A stretch of 64,000 bases of DNA from Luidia sarsii (lineage: Eukaryota; Echinodermata; Asteroidea; Paxillosida; Luidiidae). A program made the translations under genes and the position numbers. How positions within the stretch are numbered: the first letter of the stretch is position 1; each line of letters opens with the position of its first letter. This document shows positions 1 through 14,200 of this stretch, one piece after another. The stretch is from positions 15,499,242-15,563,241 of the forward strand of contig OX465115.1 in NCBI GenBank assembly GCA_949987565.1, given 5' to 3'. The notes under the pieces are model-generated. The model ran no database searches. It was not told the DNA's origin and was given only the letters and a program-made list of their open reading frames with translations.

Positions 1-2102
1 TCCGTCTCCGTTTCCTGTGTTTGCCACGCATTAATCGCGAGGAACCACTCCGCTCTGTTGCACTACTGAACCTGAAACAATAAACCGGGCAATGGTGATT
101 AAAGAGGAGACTGTCATGTGATCTATGCTTGCAACTTCCCCTCGTACCTTTTAAAACTCCAATAGGAATTGGCCCCCACAAGGTCAAAAGGTTGAGAGAG
201 AGAGGGAGGGAGGTAGAGGGAGGGAGGGAGGGAAGGAGGTTGAGAGGGAGGGAAGGAAGTTGAGGGAGAGGGAGGGGAGAGGGGAGAGGGGAGAGGGGAG
301 AGGGGAGGGGGATGGGGAGGGGAGGGAGGGAGGGACAGACAGAAAGGGGGAGGGAGACCTCATTTCAGCAGGTTGTACAAAGGTTGTTTCCTAGGGCTAG
401 TAGATAAATAAATAAGTATTTTCAATAAATAAGTATTTTGCAAACTTCAAATAAACTCCATTCAGCTCTTTGAGCACAAAAAGAAAAATTCTGCAAAGAC
501 TTCAGCAACAAACAGCAAACCCACACATGCGTGGTTTTCCTCAAGGCTTCAGAATGAAACTTTGCCCAAAGAAAACAAAACAAACTAGGTCAGGTAATTT
601 TCTCTCTCTCTTTGACCTCATTCTTTTGAATGCCGAGACCCAGTTTCTCCTTCTACCCGCCGTAAACTCTTTGTGTCAAACTCTTGGCTTTTTATCTTCT
701 CACAAAGATTTCAGGAAATTATTTTCTTTCCGACTCCATTAGATCCCAGGACAGTGCCAGTGTTTTCATTCCCTCTCTCTTCCTATGTCTACATTAAGAT
801 ATTAAAAAAAAAAAAGGGAGAATCTCGTTCACGACTTCCGTTAGCAAGCAGAAATCAGACTCCTAACGAGACAATTCCCAAGAGAAAACCCGTAGTCTTT
901 CACATTCCTCAAACTTTCATAAAGGCATCGAGCCGGGCTAATAGAAAAGACCCCTGGCCAAATGAAGAGGCTAGTCACTGGCCAAATGGCCTAGAGGGTA
1001 ACAGGTGAACTTAAACCGATAGCCCTTCAACGGTCTCAACGTCTGCCTGTGATGCCCAGCCGACATCAATTCTGAACCAAAACAGAACAGATTTCCTTTC
1101 AATAGAGAAAAAAAGCGATCCGATATCCACTGAACTGCATGCGAAGGCATCAATGCCCTTCTGAGTTTGTACAGCATGTACACTGTTGTGATGGCATTAC
1201 TGGGTCTGTTATACTTTCCTGTCACTACCAGGCTTCTCAAACCCTTGATTCTTAGCAGAGGCAATAGGATTCAGCTGCCTATGTCTTAGTGTCGTGCTTC
1301 AAATCTTCCCATAGACAGTGCGAAGCACATGGCACACTTGTATTATAAAAAAAAAAAAGCTTTTCACTTGAACAGCTAATGTTAAGTATTGATACTCCTT
1401 CCCTCAGTCACAAATTAACCAAATCGCTGCATGTTTAATATTAGCTCCACTATGAGGGTGTGTTGAAATGTAAATTGGCTATGGCTATTGGAATTGGCTA
1501 CAGAGCTGTCATAGTCTCATGCACAACTGGCAGCTGTAGCCAAAACAAAATGCAAACAGAGCCTCACTGTCTCTGCCTTCCTGTCTGCCTACCTGTCTGC
1601 CTACCTGTCTGCCTGCCTACCCGGTACCTGTCTCTATCTCTCTCCCATCTCTGAGACCTTTCTTCACTCCATTCAATCCCTCAAAAAGGATTCCCAACTC
1701 ATCGGTGGCCTATAGCTCTTTGTATACTTCCCTTGAGGGCCAAGGTTTGAGGTTTCTCTTCCACCTTTCAAAGCCTCTTCCCTCTGTCCCTGACCTGACC
1801 TTTGCCAGTGTTTTCACAGCCTGGTCAACCAATCAAGTAAAGGGGGGAGGGGGCATCAAACAGTCTCCAAATATTTGCACCCCTCAAAAAAGAAAGAAAG
1901 AAAGAGTGTTGGCATGCAAGAACTCAGGTGTCTCCCCTCTCCCAGTTAGATTCTAGGCACCCCACCCCCAGTGAAATCTCTTAACCATTTCCAGCCGAGA
2001 CCTCAGAATTGGGAGCACTGGTGGTGTTAGTTCTCTGCGTGAGCCTTCCAAATCCTGGACACAATTATTGTCCGAGTTTTAATCACAGGTATCCACACTG
2101 AC
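1..2102. other. Start of the next DVL intron
   Basis: Lies between DVL exon 5 and the left edge. Apart from the purine tract at 180-356, a T/A-rich stretch and a CTGCCTAC/CTGTCTGC short repeat near 1580-1625, I see no exon with family similarity and no RNA gene. Confidence 0.6.
180..356. repeat. Purine-rich (GGGA/GAGA) tract
   Basis: About 175 bp of almost pure G and A on the plus strand, with GGGAGGGAGG and GAGGGGAGAGGGG blocks. It lies in the DVL intron that continues off the left edge. Confidence 0.85.
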
Positions 2103-2220
2103 CTGCTATCATCGTCTGTGGAATCAAAGTAACTCGTCGACTCAATGTCGCTGCTCATCAAGGTCGACGAACTCTCATAGCCATGGCCGCTCCGATGATG
2201 GTCCCTCTTTGGACGGGAAA
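2103..2220 (-). CDS. DVL: DVL coding exon 5 (linker before PDZ)
   Basis: The acceptor is TCTTCTCACAG and the donor is AGCAG then GTCAGT. The 118 nt complete Val146, encode residues 147-184 and leave two bases of an Arg codon. The basic [11 protein letters not shown] is followed by [17 protein letters not shown] and an acidic DSTDDDS tail, the family's conserved Ser-rich block. The next expected exon should start with the SRFSS-like and basic KRHRRRR-like sequence and lead into PDZ. I do not see it in positions 1-2102, so it lies beyond the left edge. Confidence 0.96.
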
Positions 2221-5200
2221 CTGTGAGAAGAGAAAAGAAAATGCCGGGATGGAGCTCGTTATTAAAATGGACTAATTAAACCTCGTTCATAACAGATGTC
2301 TGCATGTCTCAGTCAATTGGGCAGCTTGGAGCAATCTGCAGGACTTGAATCAAAGTCAGAATTAAAGCATCTTATTAGAGCCCACCTTTGCCCTCCCGTA
2401 CCTCGACATACATGCAAGGTCTGTCTAATCCTGGCGAGTTTCATGACTACAGGCAGAGTACATGTACCAGCTCTTTTCAGTGCCACACTCCTTCGATTGA
2501 TTGATTGAATGATTGATCAAATAACAAATTAATGAATACAGGAATGAATGAACGAATGAATAAATGAATGATTAAATGAAAGAATGAATAGATTCATGAA
2601 TTACGTATTGAATTAATGAATAAATAAATATATTAAAGAATGAATTAACACAAGAATGAATGATGAAGAATGAGTGAAAAAAAAACACCCACCCAAAACA
2701 AATGATTGAGTGGATGAGCAAAAGAACTACGAATGTCATTGGTTAACCCTCCCTCTCCTCAAATCCTAGTAGCCTCCACTAGTACATGTACCTGGCGAAA
2801 ATGACAATTTCTTCTCAAAATGGCCTCGCTGTAAAAACCCTTACAACTTGCCTCCCTCCCATGTCCCCTGCTTGTACAACGCCATACTCCCAGCCCCGAC
2901 CCTATCCGATATCCTGCAAACCATCCGCATCTGTTCCTGGAATTCAACTTCCTGTCATTTATCCTCTCATGGAAGAGCACCAGCAGGGTTGCCTGCCAGG
3001 CTAGCATGTGGGAACCCAATGCACTATTGGAACCAGCTACAAACAAATTCCATCAAGCCTGTCTCTGTGCACCGTCTGGCAGCCAGGCTTCTTGCTCAGG
3101 AATGGTAGCAGTGGACAGAAAGAGTCAGGTTCCCCCCTTCTAAATTTGGCACAGCGTGGCACAGGCTAATGAGGCCAGGTGGTGTTGAAAGTGGAATTCA
3201 GGAATCTGAAAAAAATCCCTTTCTAAAAAAGTCTATGATTGAAAAATCTTGAAATGGATGGGTCCTTTGAAGATTGTGCATCAATATTTCATGATTTGTT
3301 TAGATATCTGTAGTTCTGTACATCAATATACAGTAGCAGGACCTTTCTCACAATCCTAGCAGGACCTTTCTCACAATCCTAGCAGGACCTTTCTCAAAGG
3401 CATAAAGAAGCAGTTTCTAAACACTTTTGTATATTCAGAAAAATTTACAAGACTGGGATAGCTTATGTGGTTGTTCTTTTTGCTTTTTCATTTTGTTCCG
3501 CCTATGAAATTTGGCAAGCCATCTTAGAATGTCCTTTTACTAAGACCAGGCAGCGAGTAAAGTGGCATCAGATGTTGTACCCACAAACCTCAGATTGGTT
3601 TGCATTTTTTTCTGGATCCCTCCACCTGCCCTCACCCCAAGCATCTTTCCAGATTGACTGGATGTTGACCTATTGTGCCCTGTTGACTGAGTCCTGATAA
3701 TGCCACACCTGTCAACAATGGGACTAGGCTCACAGCGAGGAGAGACGAGGAGTTTGAGGGAAGATGAACAAATACACTCAAGCTGGACGAGGGGAAGAAG
3801 GAAGGAAAGGGGAGATCCAAGAGGTGCTAGAGTCTTGCAGCCTAACTTCCTTGGGCTGAGGGTCAAAACTCACAGGTGTAGTCACCCCAGTGGGCTCTCT
3901 ATCTCTCTCCTTGTCTCTGTCTCTCTCTATCTCCCTCACTTTCTGCCCGTCTACCTGCCTTGCTTGCCTGCCCACCCACCCATCCATCCATCCATCCAAG
4001 CAGCTCGTTAACAATAACCCCTGAAGCTGAATGTCTCTCAAAGGATTGAATGTACCATAACTTTTCATAAGGGAAAACCTCTGTCCAAAGCCTATGGATT
4101 TTGAGGAAAAGAATAAGAATTATGAGAGAAAAAAAACCACCCAAATCTGAACAAAAACACACCTTTCCTTTGGTCTGTTTCTATACCACCTTGATGCAAT
4201 TTCGGGAAATTCGGGGTAATAAAAAAACCACAGCTCATAAAAAAACCTCTCCTGTCCTGCAGTGTATATGCCTACTCCATTTTCTGTTATCAGGCACTGA
4301 TGACAGTGTATTTACAGCGAGAGTTAAATATTTAGTAGGTACAACACTGCAGAAGTTGGGCAAATTTATCATCATATAAACAATCCAACAAAACGGCCCA
4401 TCAAATTAGATTAAATAATATGTTATTGTTAATAGAGAGAGGGAGATGGTGAGGGCATTAAAAAACAGTTAAAAAAATCATTTGTAGACAAAATGAACTC
4501 TGCCAAGTGCAAAAGGGTCAAATTTGCAGCAGGGGCCGCTGGATTTAAGACGACTGGATGTAAGATTGCCCAGTGTGGGACTTGACAGGCTTATTTAACA
4601 GATCAGGGTGGGAAATTTAAGAGCGTAATAGCCGAGCATCCATCACTATGGCCTGGGTATTATGGTCTGGTGATGGATGGTTTGATTGGGGTTCGGTCCA
4701 ATATGACCAGCCTGACAGGGGTGACGAGTGATCAGAGGGGGTGGGGTCTGGCACTGATGGGAGTCTGGACATGTACAGAGGGGCACCTGAACCTCCCCCC
4801 TGCCATAGTGGAAGGGGTTAAAATGTGGAAGGGGCGGGGCTCAGAGGGGTGAGAGAAAGTCAAGGAGATTTCGGGAGATAACCTCTGTTTGGGTCCTGTT
4901 TGGTTAGGTGCGAGAGGAATGGTTGGAATGACAGGCAGAATATATTACAATACAACTGTCTCATAATACAGTTACATCGTTGACGATTAAGCATTTTGAA
5001 ATGTATTTCACACATTTGTGTTTCAGAGTAACCTTATTTTCTAATTTATAATAGTGCGTGATGAAGCTGCGCATCCTGCTTAAATGACTACCCGGTAACT
5101 TGTGATTAAATCATCGTATTGCTGGTTGTAAGGTAAACTACTTCCCTTTGAAGAGACCTTTTGCAATGAAACTGACAAAATCAACCAATCTACAAAAATA

Positions 5201-8200
5201 GTGGCCTACAGGCTACATGTACATGTACAGGAATAGCGGCCTACATGTACAGGAATAGTGGCCTACAGGTGCATGTACAGGAAGTGGCCTAAATGTACGG
5301 AAATAGTGACCTACATGTACGGGAATAGTGGCCTACATGTACGGGAATAGTGGCCTACATGTACGGGAATAGTGGCCTACATGTACGGAAATAGTGGCCT
5401 ACACCACACATGTACATGTACGGGAATAGTGACCTACATGTACGGGAATAGTGGCCTACATGTACGGGAATAGTGGCCTACATGTACGGGAATAGTGACC
5501 TACATGTACGGGAATAGTGGCCTACATGTACGGGAATAGTGGCCTACATGTACATGTACGAAATGGAACCTAACAGACCATTTCCCACAGCTATTTTTTT
5601 TCCCTTATGAACTGCATGCAATTCCATACCGGCCGCTGTAAAGCAGCGCTCTCGTACGTACTTCGGCAACAGTTGGCCTGAATGTAGAGCTCCACGGCAG
5701 CCTTCTGGTAGCGGAGGTCGGCCAGCTTCGGGTGGCACTTGGCGGAGCGGGCGAAGAGGAGGGGCGGCAGACAGAGGCAGCCGGGTGTCTTCAGCTGGGC
5801 GTTACCCATCGGTATGGCAACCATCGAGACGGCAACCGAGGGGAAGCCACGCCCTCTGGAAAGAACGCCGAGAGTGTCGCACCCAAGGAGTGACAGACAG
5901 ACAACTGAAGACGTCCTGAAATGGTCCTCTCCCTTTTCGTTTTTCCGACGAAACCACTCAGATGAAAAGGTCCTCGCGAGTCCAATAAATACGTTACAGG
6001 ATTGTGGCCTTCACGGTCATTTCAAGAAGAGCAAGACCACAACAGGAAACTGCAAAGCGCCCTCACATCTTCACTTAATCCACATGAGTTCTGCAACTGA
6101 ACTCGCCGGTAGTACATTGAGGTAGTTTGTTAGATGGTTGCCAGAGTCAAGGTCCATTCCCGTCAAACCATTCATCAGTCGATCTCTCGGATGGTGGAAT
6201 GCCGATTCCTATGCAGCAGCCCTGAGCCAGGGGACCTACAGCACGAACGTGTAACGAAGAACAAGCAACTCAGACACAACACGCCACACAGCCTCCTTCC
6301 GATGCCACAATCTATCAAACTGACTCAAATCATCACAGACGAAAAAAAAGAAGTAAACCACAAGCCCGGAGATGCCAGCCTCTCAACCAGAGGCCGACAA
6401 CAACAACAAACCGATGGATGCTTATCAGCGTGACTGTTAATACATTCAACCCGGCCAAACACACCCACAAGTACCCATCTCCCAACGGACGATGCAATCA
6501 CATTATTGTCTTCCCATCTTCTCAGTCAACACGACGTGTCTCATTTTAAGATACAGAGGCCGACCAGCCGGAAGGAAGCCACAGTGAAGAAACAACCAAC
6601 AACAGGTCTCTGCTTTACCCCCCCCTCTCTCTCTCCTCTCTCTTCCCCCTCTCTCTCTCTCTCCCTTCCTCTCTCTCTATCCCCTTCTCCTCTCTCCCTC
6701 TCTCCATTCCCACCCCCTCCCTCTTTCCTCTCTCTCCATCTCTCTCTCTCTCCCCTCTCTCCCTTCCCCCTATATTTCTCCTCTCTCTCTCTTTCTCTCT
6801 CTCTCGCTCTCTCTCAACTCTCTCTTCCCCCTTTGTCTCTTTCCTCTCTCTCTCTCTCCCTCTCTCTTTTCTCTCTCCCCACCCTGTCTCTCACTTTCTC
6901 TTTTTATAACTTGTAAATCAATTTAAGTCCCTTCTCTCAGCTTCCTTGTTTTCTTTGTGCCAGTGGGTTTTTGTGGCTGGGTGTTTGCGGGGCGTGTGCA
7001 TGTCTTCCAATACGGACCGAGGAATGAGAAGAGCGAGGCTTTTATTTGCCCAGCATGCGTAGAGAAGACAAGCCCCCCTGGTACAAAACAGACCTTCACT
7101 GATAGATTCAGAGGAAGATTCCCCTTCCCAAGACCCCATGGCCTGAGACCCAGGTGTCCTTCCTGTCCTACTTCAGCTGCAATACAAGCCCCCAGCCCCC
7201 CTCCCCTCCACACACACACAAACACACCTGAATCTGTATCCTTGTGGAGACATGGCTTTGTTCTCGTGCACCAAACACAACCGAGTGAGAAACGATGTTT
7301 TAAAAATGCTCCCATTTCAATCACATCCACTTTCCAGGGTAGAAATTTGGACTGTATGCCCGTATACTATATACATGTACACTTCAATTTAAGACTCATC
7401 ACAAATTTCCTGTTTTTTAATTATTTCCAAATACCAGTTTCGTGAAAACCTTGTGGAGACCGATGCACCTTTACAATTTCCATGTGGAGACCTATTCAAC
7501 CTATTGGACTAGGTCTCCACAAGGCACTAGATTCATGCCCACATACCTATACACACATCTCCTTGTTCAAGCCCAACCAGGCTTATGTTCCTCAGAGAGC
7601 ACACTGATGGCCAATTCAGCCCATATCCCTGCCTTCAAGAAAGTGCTGTTGATACACACGGACCCCCCTCCAACTAGGAACAAAGGCAGATCGGGGAGGC
7701 GGGGGGTGAAAGAATCCCCACTTTAGAGACTTTCAAATAAAGGAAAATCTCCGACTTAAAATAGTGTGGGGGTATAATCTCCTTCTGTGAAAAAGAAAAA
7801 AAGAAAAAGATCCGAGTCCCACAGGAAACTGTAGCTGTTGCCTTATCATTGTTTGGCTGGAGCACCATCAGTACCTCTCTTGGGGCTATTGAGAGCTAGG
7901 GGGAAAAAATCACACAAAAAGAAAACAAAATCCCTCCGAAAATCTGTTGTACGAGTTTGTTCTCCCATTCAGGGATTGTCACTTAAAGTAATATTGACAT
8001 GGGAAAAAAATAATATGGCAGTTTCTGGTTATGACTGGGTTTGGACGATGGCTGGGTGATGAAATTGTTTCCTTTACATGTTTTTTCTTTTCCTTTTGAT
8101 AACAAGTAATTCAACGCTTCCCCCTAGACAAGACCACCCCTGGAATACATGCACACTATGGCTCACAGTCACACTCCCCAAATATTGATCCACTTCTGTA

Positions 8201-11200
8201 CCCCCCTCCTGCCCCCTATACCCCCCAAAACAGCAATCCACCTGTTGGGCCTCTCTGACAGAAATGAATGAAAGCAAATACCGGGCTAAGGGTGCACGCT
8301 CAAGGCGATGCAAGTATGCAGGCGCAGCGGTGAATACAACAAATGGGAGAGGGGGAGGGAGAAGTTGGAGAACTGACTACATGGTGGATGAATTTATCAG
8401 CATTGCTTGGAAGCAGTGCTGCAAGGAGATCCTTCATTTGTCCGGGACCTTAGAAGAGGTGAAATCTGGGATGGGGACTTGGCATTGACTGGGATAGGAG
8501 TGATTTCCCAATTGTGGCAGGAATGGTACATGAAAACCTCCCAGTGGGAGAGAAAAATGAGGAAAAACTGGTGGAATGCTAAAAAAATATTATTTTTTGT
8601 AAATAGTTTTTGATGTTTATTTCAGAGATAGTTGGGGATGAGACTCAGAATGAGTCTCACACCAAACTGAAAAGATGTCTGGTCAAAGACTGCCTGAATT
8701 TCTAAGGCCTCGTGATGCCCACGATACTCTCAGGGAGAGAGGTCCAAAGTTGGGAGGGAGTTAGGTTAAAATTACACCAGCCATTAACGCAGCTTGGTAC
8801 AGCATTTCCCAGTCATCGTTGACGTAAAAAATGAAATTAAACAGTCAGAATAACAGCTGATCCACGGAAATGTTTTAAACCGGAATATTTCTGGAATACA
8901 GCATCAGAGAGACCAAGATAGAGAGCTTGAGAATAAACGTTTAATCTCTCAACAAATATAGCAACATTAGAGTGTGTACTCTGGTGCCCCAAACCCACGA
9001 ATGACCACAAATTCTTTCCACTTGGAAATAGGATAAATATTTCCCACCTCCTGGGGGACAGGACAGCGGGGGAAACAAGCTGTGTAAATGTTGACCCAAC
9101 CAGATGTCAAGGTAGGTACAATGTAAGGCTCTCTCTCTCTCTCTTTGCCAAGTTGGGAATCTCTTGGAATTTTCCAATGGAGCCAGCAGAAGGCGACAAT
9201 TGACTGAATAGGGATCAGGCAAGAACCCACAGGGATCAGTCTTGAGTAGGACTGGTCCCGCATCTGGACCAACTCGATAGCATTTCACCTGACGCTGGTG
9301 TAAGCATACACTGCCTGCCTGAAGTTCAAGGAGTGTACAAATCAAACAGTGGGGGTAGGAGGGTGTTGAGAGATGCGTCTGAGATTCCTAGTAACCCCCA
9401 CCCCCCTACGACACAGTCTATCTATCTCAAACAACCAAAAAACTGTTGAAAACTACTCATTGACTAAAATGACCTGCAATTTATAAATCTCTACAGTTAG
9501 AAGGCCTGACACTTTGATCCTAGCAGGACCTTTCCAAAAGGCAGCCTTTGAGAAAGGTCCTGCTAGGATTGTTGAAACGTCAGGCCCTCTGAACTTTAGA
9601 GATCTATCTCAAGATGAAAGAATCCAGTCCACCAATTGCTGGATGGCACGTGAAGAAATTGTTACCGGCAAGATCCAAACCTCGACTTTGTTTGACTACA
9701 AAGTAGATGGATCTCTCCGGCTATGAAAAGACTGGGGCGGTAGGCCCGATGACATTCTGTCGAACAAGTTCCTCGGGCTTAGACAAATAACTCTGCCTCC
9801 CTTGCTCCCCCTCTCTCTGATTGGACAACCAACAGATGTGGCCAGCGTTTACGATCCGTTTCCTCGGGGGCGCCCTGCTGAGGAAAGCCATGCCGACATC
9901 ACAACCGACCGGCCCCTGCTGCGACGACGCTGGGCCCATTAGAATCCTGACAGGGTGCCCCTGACTTCCTTGTCCTTCCCCTCTCCCTTACCTTGCCCTC
10001 TGACAAATGAGTCTACGAGTGACAAGGTCAGGTGTGTGAAGGTGATGACTTATTTTTGAAAATGGGAGGAAATGGTGGGCAGGGGTGGAGGGGGGGAGGA
10101 GGGAGAGGAGGAGGAGAAGGAGGAAGACGAGGGAGAGGAGGTGGACGAGGGGGAAGAGGAGGGGGAGGAGGGAGAGGAGAAGGATGAAGAGGAAGGAAAG
10201 GAGGTGGATGAGGGGGTAGAGGAGGGGGAGGAGGGAGAGGAGAAGGATGAAGAGGAAGGAGAGGAGGTGGATGAGGGGGAAGAGGAGGGGGAGGAGGGGG
10301 AGGGAAAGGAGGGAAAGGAGGAAGAGGAGGATGAAGGAGAGGAGGGAATAATGAAGAGGAGGGAGTGAGAAGAGGAAGAGGGAGGAGGAAGGGGAGGAGG
10401 GGAAGAAGGAGGGGAAGGAGGAGGGGAAGGAGGAGGGGAAGGAGGAGGGGAAGGAGGAGGGGAAGGAGGAGGGGAAGGAGGAGGGGAAGGAGGAGGGGAA
10501 GGAGGAGGGGAAGGAGGAGGGGAAGGAGGAGGGGAAGGAGAGGAGGAGGAAGGGGAGGAGGTAGACCACTATAAGGTCTTGGAAGGGGCTGTGAAGGAAG
10601 TTGAAGAGGGAGTTGGGTATGGGGGTAAGGTTGGGGTGATGAAGGGATATATATTAGAAAAAGGAGAGAGAGAAGGTTAAGGAGCCCCTCGCTTATCTCC
10701 TCACCTGGTTTTGATTGGGGTCTGGCTCGTCAAACTGCCATTCCGCTGATATATTTCAATTTACGGTTGTAGGGATAGAAATGCAGTCATTGCCATCATC
10801 ACCTAGGTGAGGTATGGCAGGAGAGACTGGGCACAGAGCCGCCTATAAATGACAGGCCAGTCACATCATGTTCCACGTTCAACACGTGGCCAGGAATTCC
10901 AGTCTTGCTACTCAAAGGTCAGTGGCATGTATTAGTCTGCCATTCACAAAGCAATGGATAAAATTATGTCGCTGTTAAAGCACAAATTGGTGAGGGGGGG
11001 GGGGGGGGATCTCAAGAGATTTGCATTTCGGTCATTTTAGTCTGTAAGCAGTTTGCAACATTTTTGTTTATTACCCAAAGAGTAATGTTCAAGGGGCAGT
11101 GCTCATCTAAATTTCACACCGCAAGCAGCAAGTGGTAAATGAATGTCTGTCAGCACTAGTGGATTATCAAACCAACAAATAAAGGAAAAACTCCACCTCT

Positions 11201-14200
11201 GGATTAGAGTCCACGAATGGATCGTAATCACAAAGCTGTTCCTCCATCCCCATTTTGTATTTCTATTTTTTTAATTTTTTTCTAAATGAGTAAATTGATT
11301 TGATGTACCGGTATTTGACTGCACCTAAACGGAAAAGCCACTCTTGTCTGTGTCAGCTCCATTCAGGTGCAGTGAAATACATGTACAATGTACTGTACAT
11401 TGTGCATCCAAACAATCTACTATCAAGCTCTTTCTCGGATCACAAAAAGTTCACTCTGCGCAAACAAAACGCGATGGTCGACGGAACGAGAACAATTTGA
11501 CAAAACCATAACAATTCAGGCAGGGAAGTTTTTATAGTAGTTTTTATAATCCTTTTTATAGTGGTTTTTATAGTAGTTTTATCTCTATTTTTGCTGGGGA
11601 TGGAGACAAGGTGAATTTCACCATCAAATCCATTGATCCTACTAAAAAGAAGATAAATGGAGTTGTTGACATAAGATGGGCTGTCTAGTCTAGTCCATCC
11701 TCCCAGCCAGCCAGCCAGTCAGTCTACCTTGGTTCACAGAATGCTCTGCAACACCATGGGCTCCCTCACATGTCAAGGCTAACGGACCATGGCTAATACT
11801 CTCTCACAACCACTGTCCCTGGCTTTGGGAGATTGGCAGCTGAATGGCTGCAGTCTCCTGACTGCTTTGTTCCCAGGGTCAAACTGAGAGATCTTCATCG
11901 GCAGGCGCCCGGTGTTTCGCTTGGACGCCAATTCAAGGTGGAACGGACAGAGACACGATGAGATAAGTGCACCATCACAAAGGTGCATTTTTCTTTCTTT
12001 CCAATTTTTTTTTTTTACGTGTAAAGATGAAAGGAAAATGCCGATTGGATGCATAAAGGCAGATATTCCTCTCTTTTTTGTTTCCCTTTTTGGAAAAAGA
12101 TGGAAGGGAAAATGCCAAAAATGCGAGTGTCGGGTAATCTTACCGCAGCACAGGCATAGGGGGAGGGATTGAAAGCCATGAAAGGAATTCTGTTTCCTGT
12201 TTTTGCCGAATGCTCGGATTATTAAAACTCACTGATATCTGATTTTCATGGGGGCATGGATGCATTGATGACAGGAAAAATTCACCATATAACCAAATCA
12301 ACCATACACGCTTGGACACGGCACAGTGTTCAATGACTGAATGGATACTTGTATTTGCTATTCAGCATTCTCAACAATGAAAACACTCAAATAGGATTGC
12401 AGGTATGGGCTATAGGTTGCCAGATGTCATCAAATTAACATGTGGCTGCTGGAATCTCACTAAAGTATTAGGATGGACCTACTGTACACTGTACATGTAC
12501 ATGTACTGTAAAATGCACTTACTGTACATGTACATGTAGGTCTACAGTCCAAAGGCTGGTTAAATTTTAAGTCTGGTAGCCAGGCTGGCTTCTTGAACAA
12601 ATACTTAATAGTACAGGTTGAGCCCAGGAACAATACCATGTACAGGTGTACAGTATGTACATGTTCAATTATGTAACCATACATGGAGCATCTGTGCACA
12701 CTGCAGTGACTGCACAAGTACGCACAATGCCACATTACATTGTATGATACATGTACATGTATAAGCTTACACAGTACACAATAACATTGTGAAGCTACAT
12801 GTACCGGTAGTTAAGGAACTGCTACTGTACAATCAATGCTTGTGATAAACCTAGAGTAACATCCAATGATCAGAAAAACATACGATAATATAAGAGCAGA
12901 CATGCATTGACCATTGACCGATTTTGTCCGATTTTCCAAAAAAAAATCCTCCAACAAAAAAACCACAGTACAACACTGTGGCAAACTTTGCTGTATTACT
13001 TTATACTTAGGAATGAAATCACACTGGTACATGTACATGTACATGTAGACTAAAGGTATTGGCAGGTCACTAGCACACTGGAACATCAACTCTACAGAAC
13101 TCTCAACAATTATAAACACGCAGAGACACTGTTGCGGCATCCGGATATTACCACTATGACAAAATTGACAAATACCATGACGATTCCTCACTATGGCAAC
13201 CTTCCAAGCTGGTCGGAGACTCGGAGGGATCTGGAAACCTTCCAAATCACCGAAAGCTAAAAATCACCTTGACAACCCACCTGTGTTCCTCCGTCTTCCA
13301 GCGTAACAAAAATCGAAATAATCAAGATTCCCGAGAAAATGGAAAGCAATTGAAGCAGAGTTGAACAACTACTCCATCCATACCACAACGAGAAACATCT
13401 TGAAATTAATTGACTAACTCCGAAGAGAGAAATCCATCCTTCAACTGTTGTTAAGAGTATTATCCACCTCCAAGTCAGGCTGAAAACCCCGAATTAAAAG
13501 GAGACCTGTGGAGTAAATCCTGCGAAGAACTTCTCCGCTGTTGCACACGAGGCAGAACATTCCAAACATTTGATTGAAGACAGAAAGAGGGAGATGGGAA
13601 ATGCACAGAGATTCCAAATACTGTAAATCCAAAAGGAATGGGTGTGTTTCCTTTATCCTGGGAGGTATAGGAGCATCCACTTTGCTAGCAAAGAAGTTCT
13701 GAGCCATCCAGTCAACTGGCCAGGTCACAGCACCCAAAGCCTCTGGTAGGCATCACTCCACTGACATCAATCTTCAGGCAGGCATTACTATACATGTACA
13801 GCCAGTGACTGTCTGGTAGCTGGTGGCGTCTGACCCAGTGTGTACAGACTAGACTGTAAGGAGTCCGGTCATACTGCTTGTGTTCTTATGCGCACTTCCT
13901 GTACCTTATGTGTGTGTGGTGTACAATAGGAGCTGCTAAACAGTGGCTTGGCTGGTGCCATGGACTGGTATGACCCACATGGGTGGCATGTCATCGCCCT
14001 CCTGCATCAGCTCAGTGCCTCTCAGTTAAAGTGGCTTGGGTGAGCATTCACTATACAGACACTTCCTACAAGTGTACATGTACATTGCATATGTACATCC
14101 TGCCATATTCATACCCTACAGCATTGTACTTAATGAAAGCGGTAACCCGGACAAAACAATGACAGAAATGAAAGGGACCACCCATGAGTTTCATACTCAT

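Noticed and set aside
5739..6125. 128-codon plus-strand frame opposite the exon-like block
   Set aside because: Its codons do not show GC3 bias in this frame. The bias lies in the minus-strand frame.
6506..6916. 136-codon open frame on the plus strand
   Set aside because: A Ser/Leu run produced by the CT microsatellite.
9988..10569. 193-codon minus-strand frame and Glu/Gly or Arg/Gly frames on the plus strand
   Set aside because: All are reading frames of a homopurine tandem repeat.
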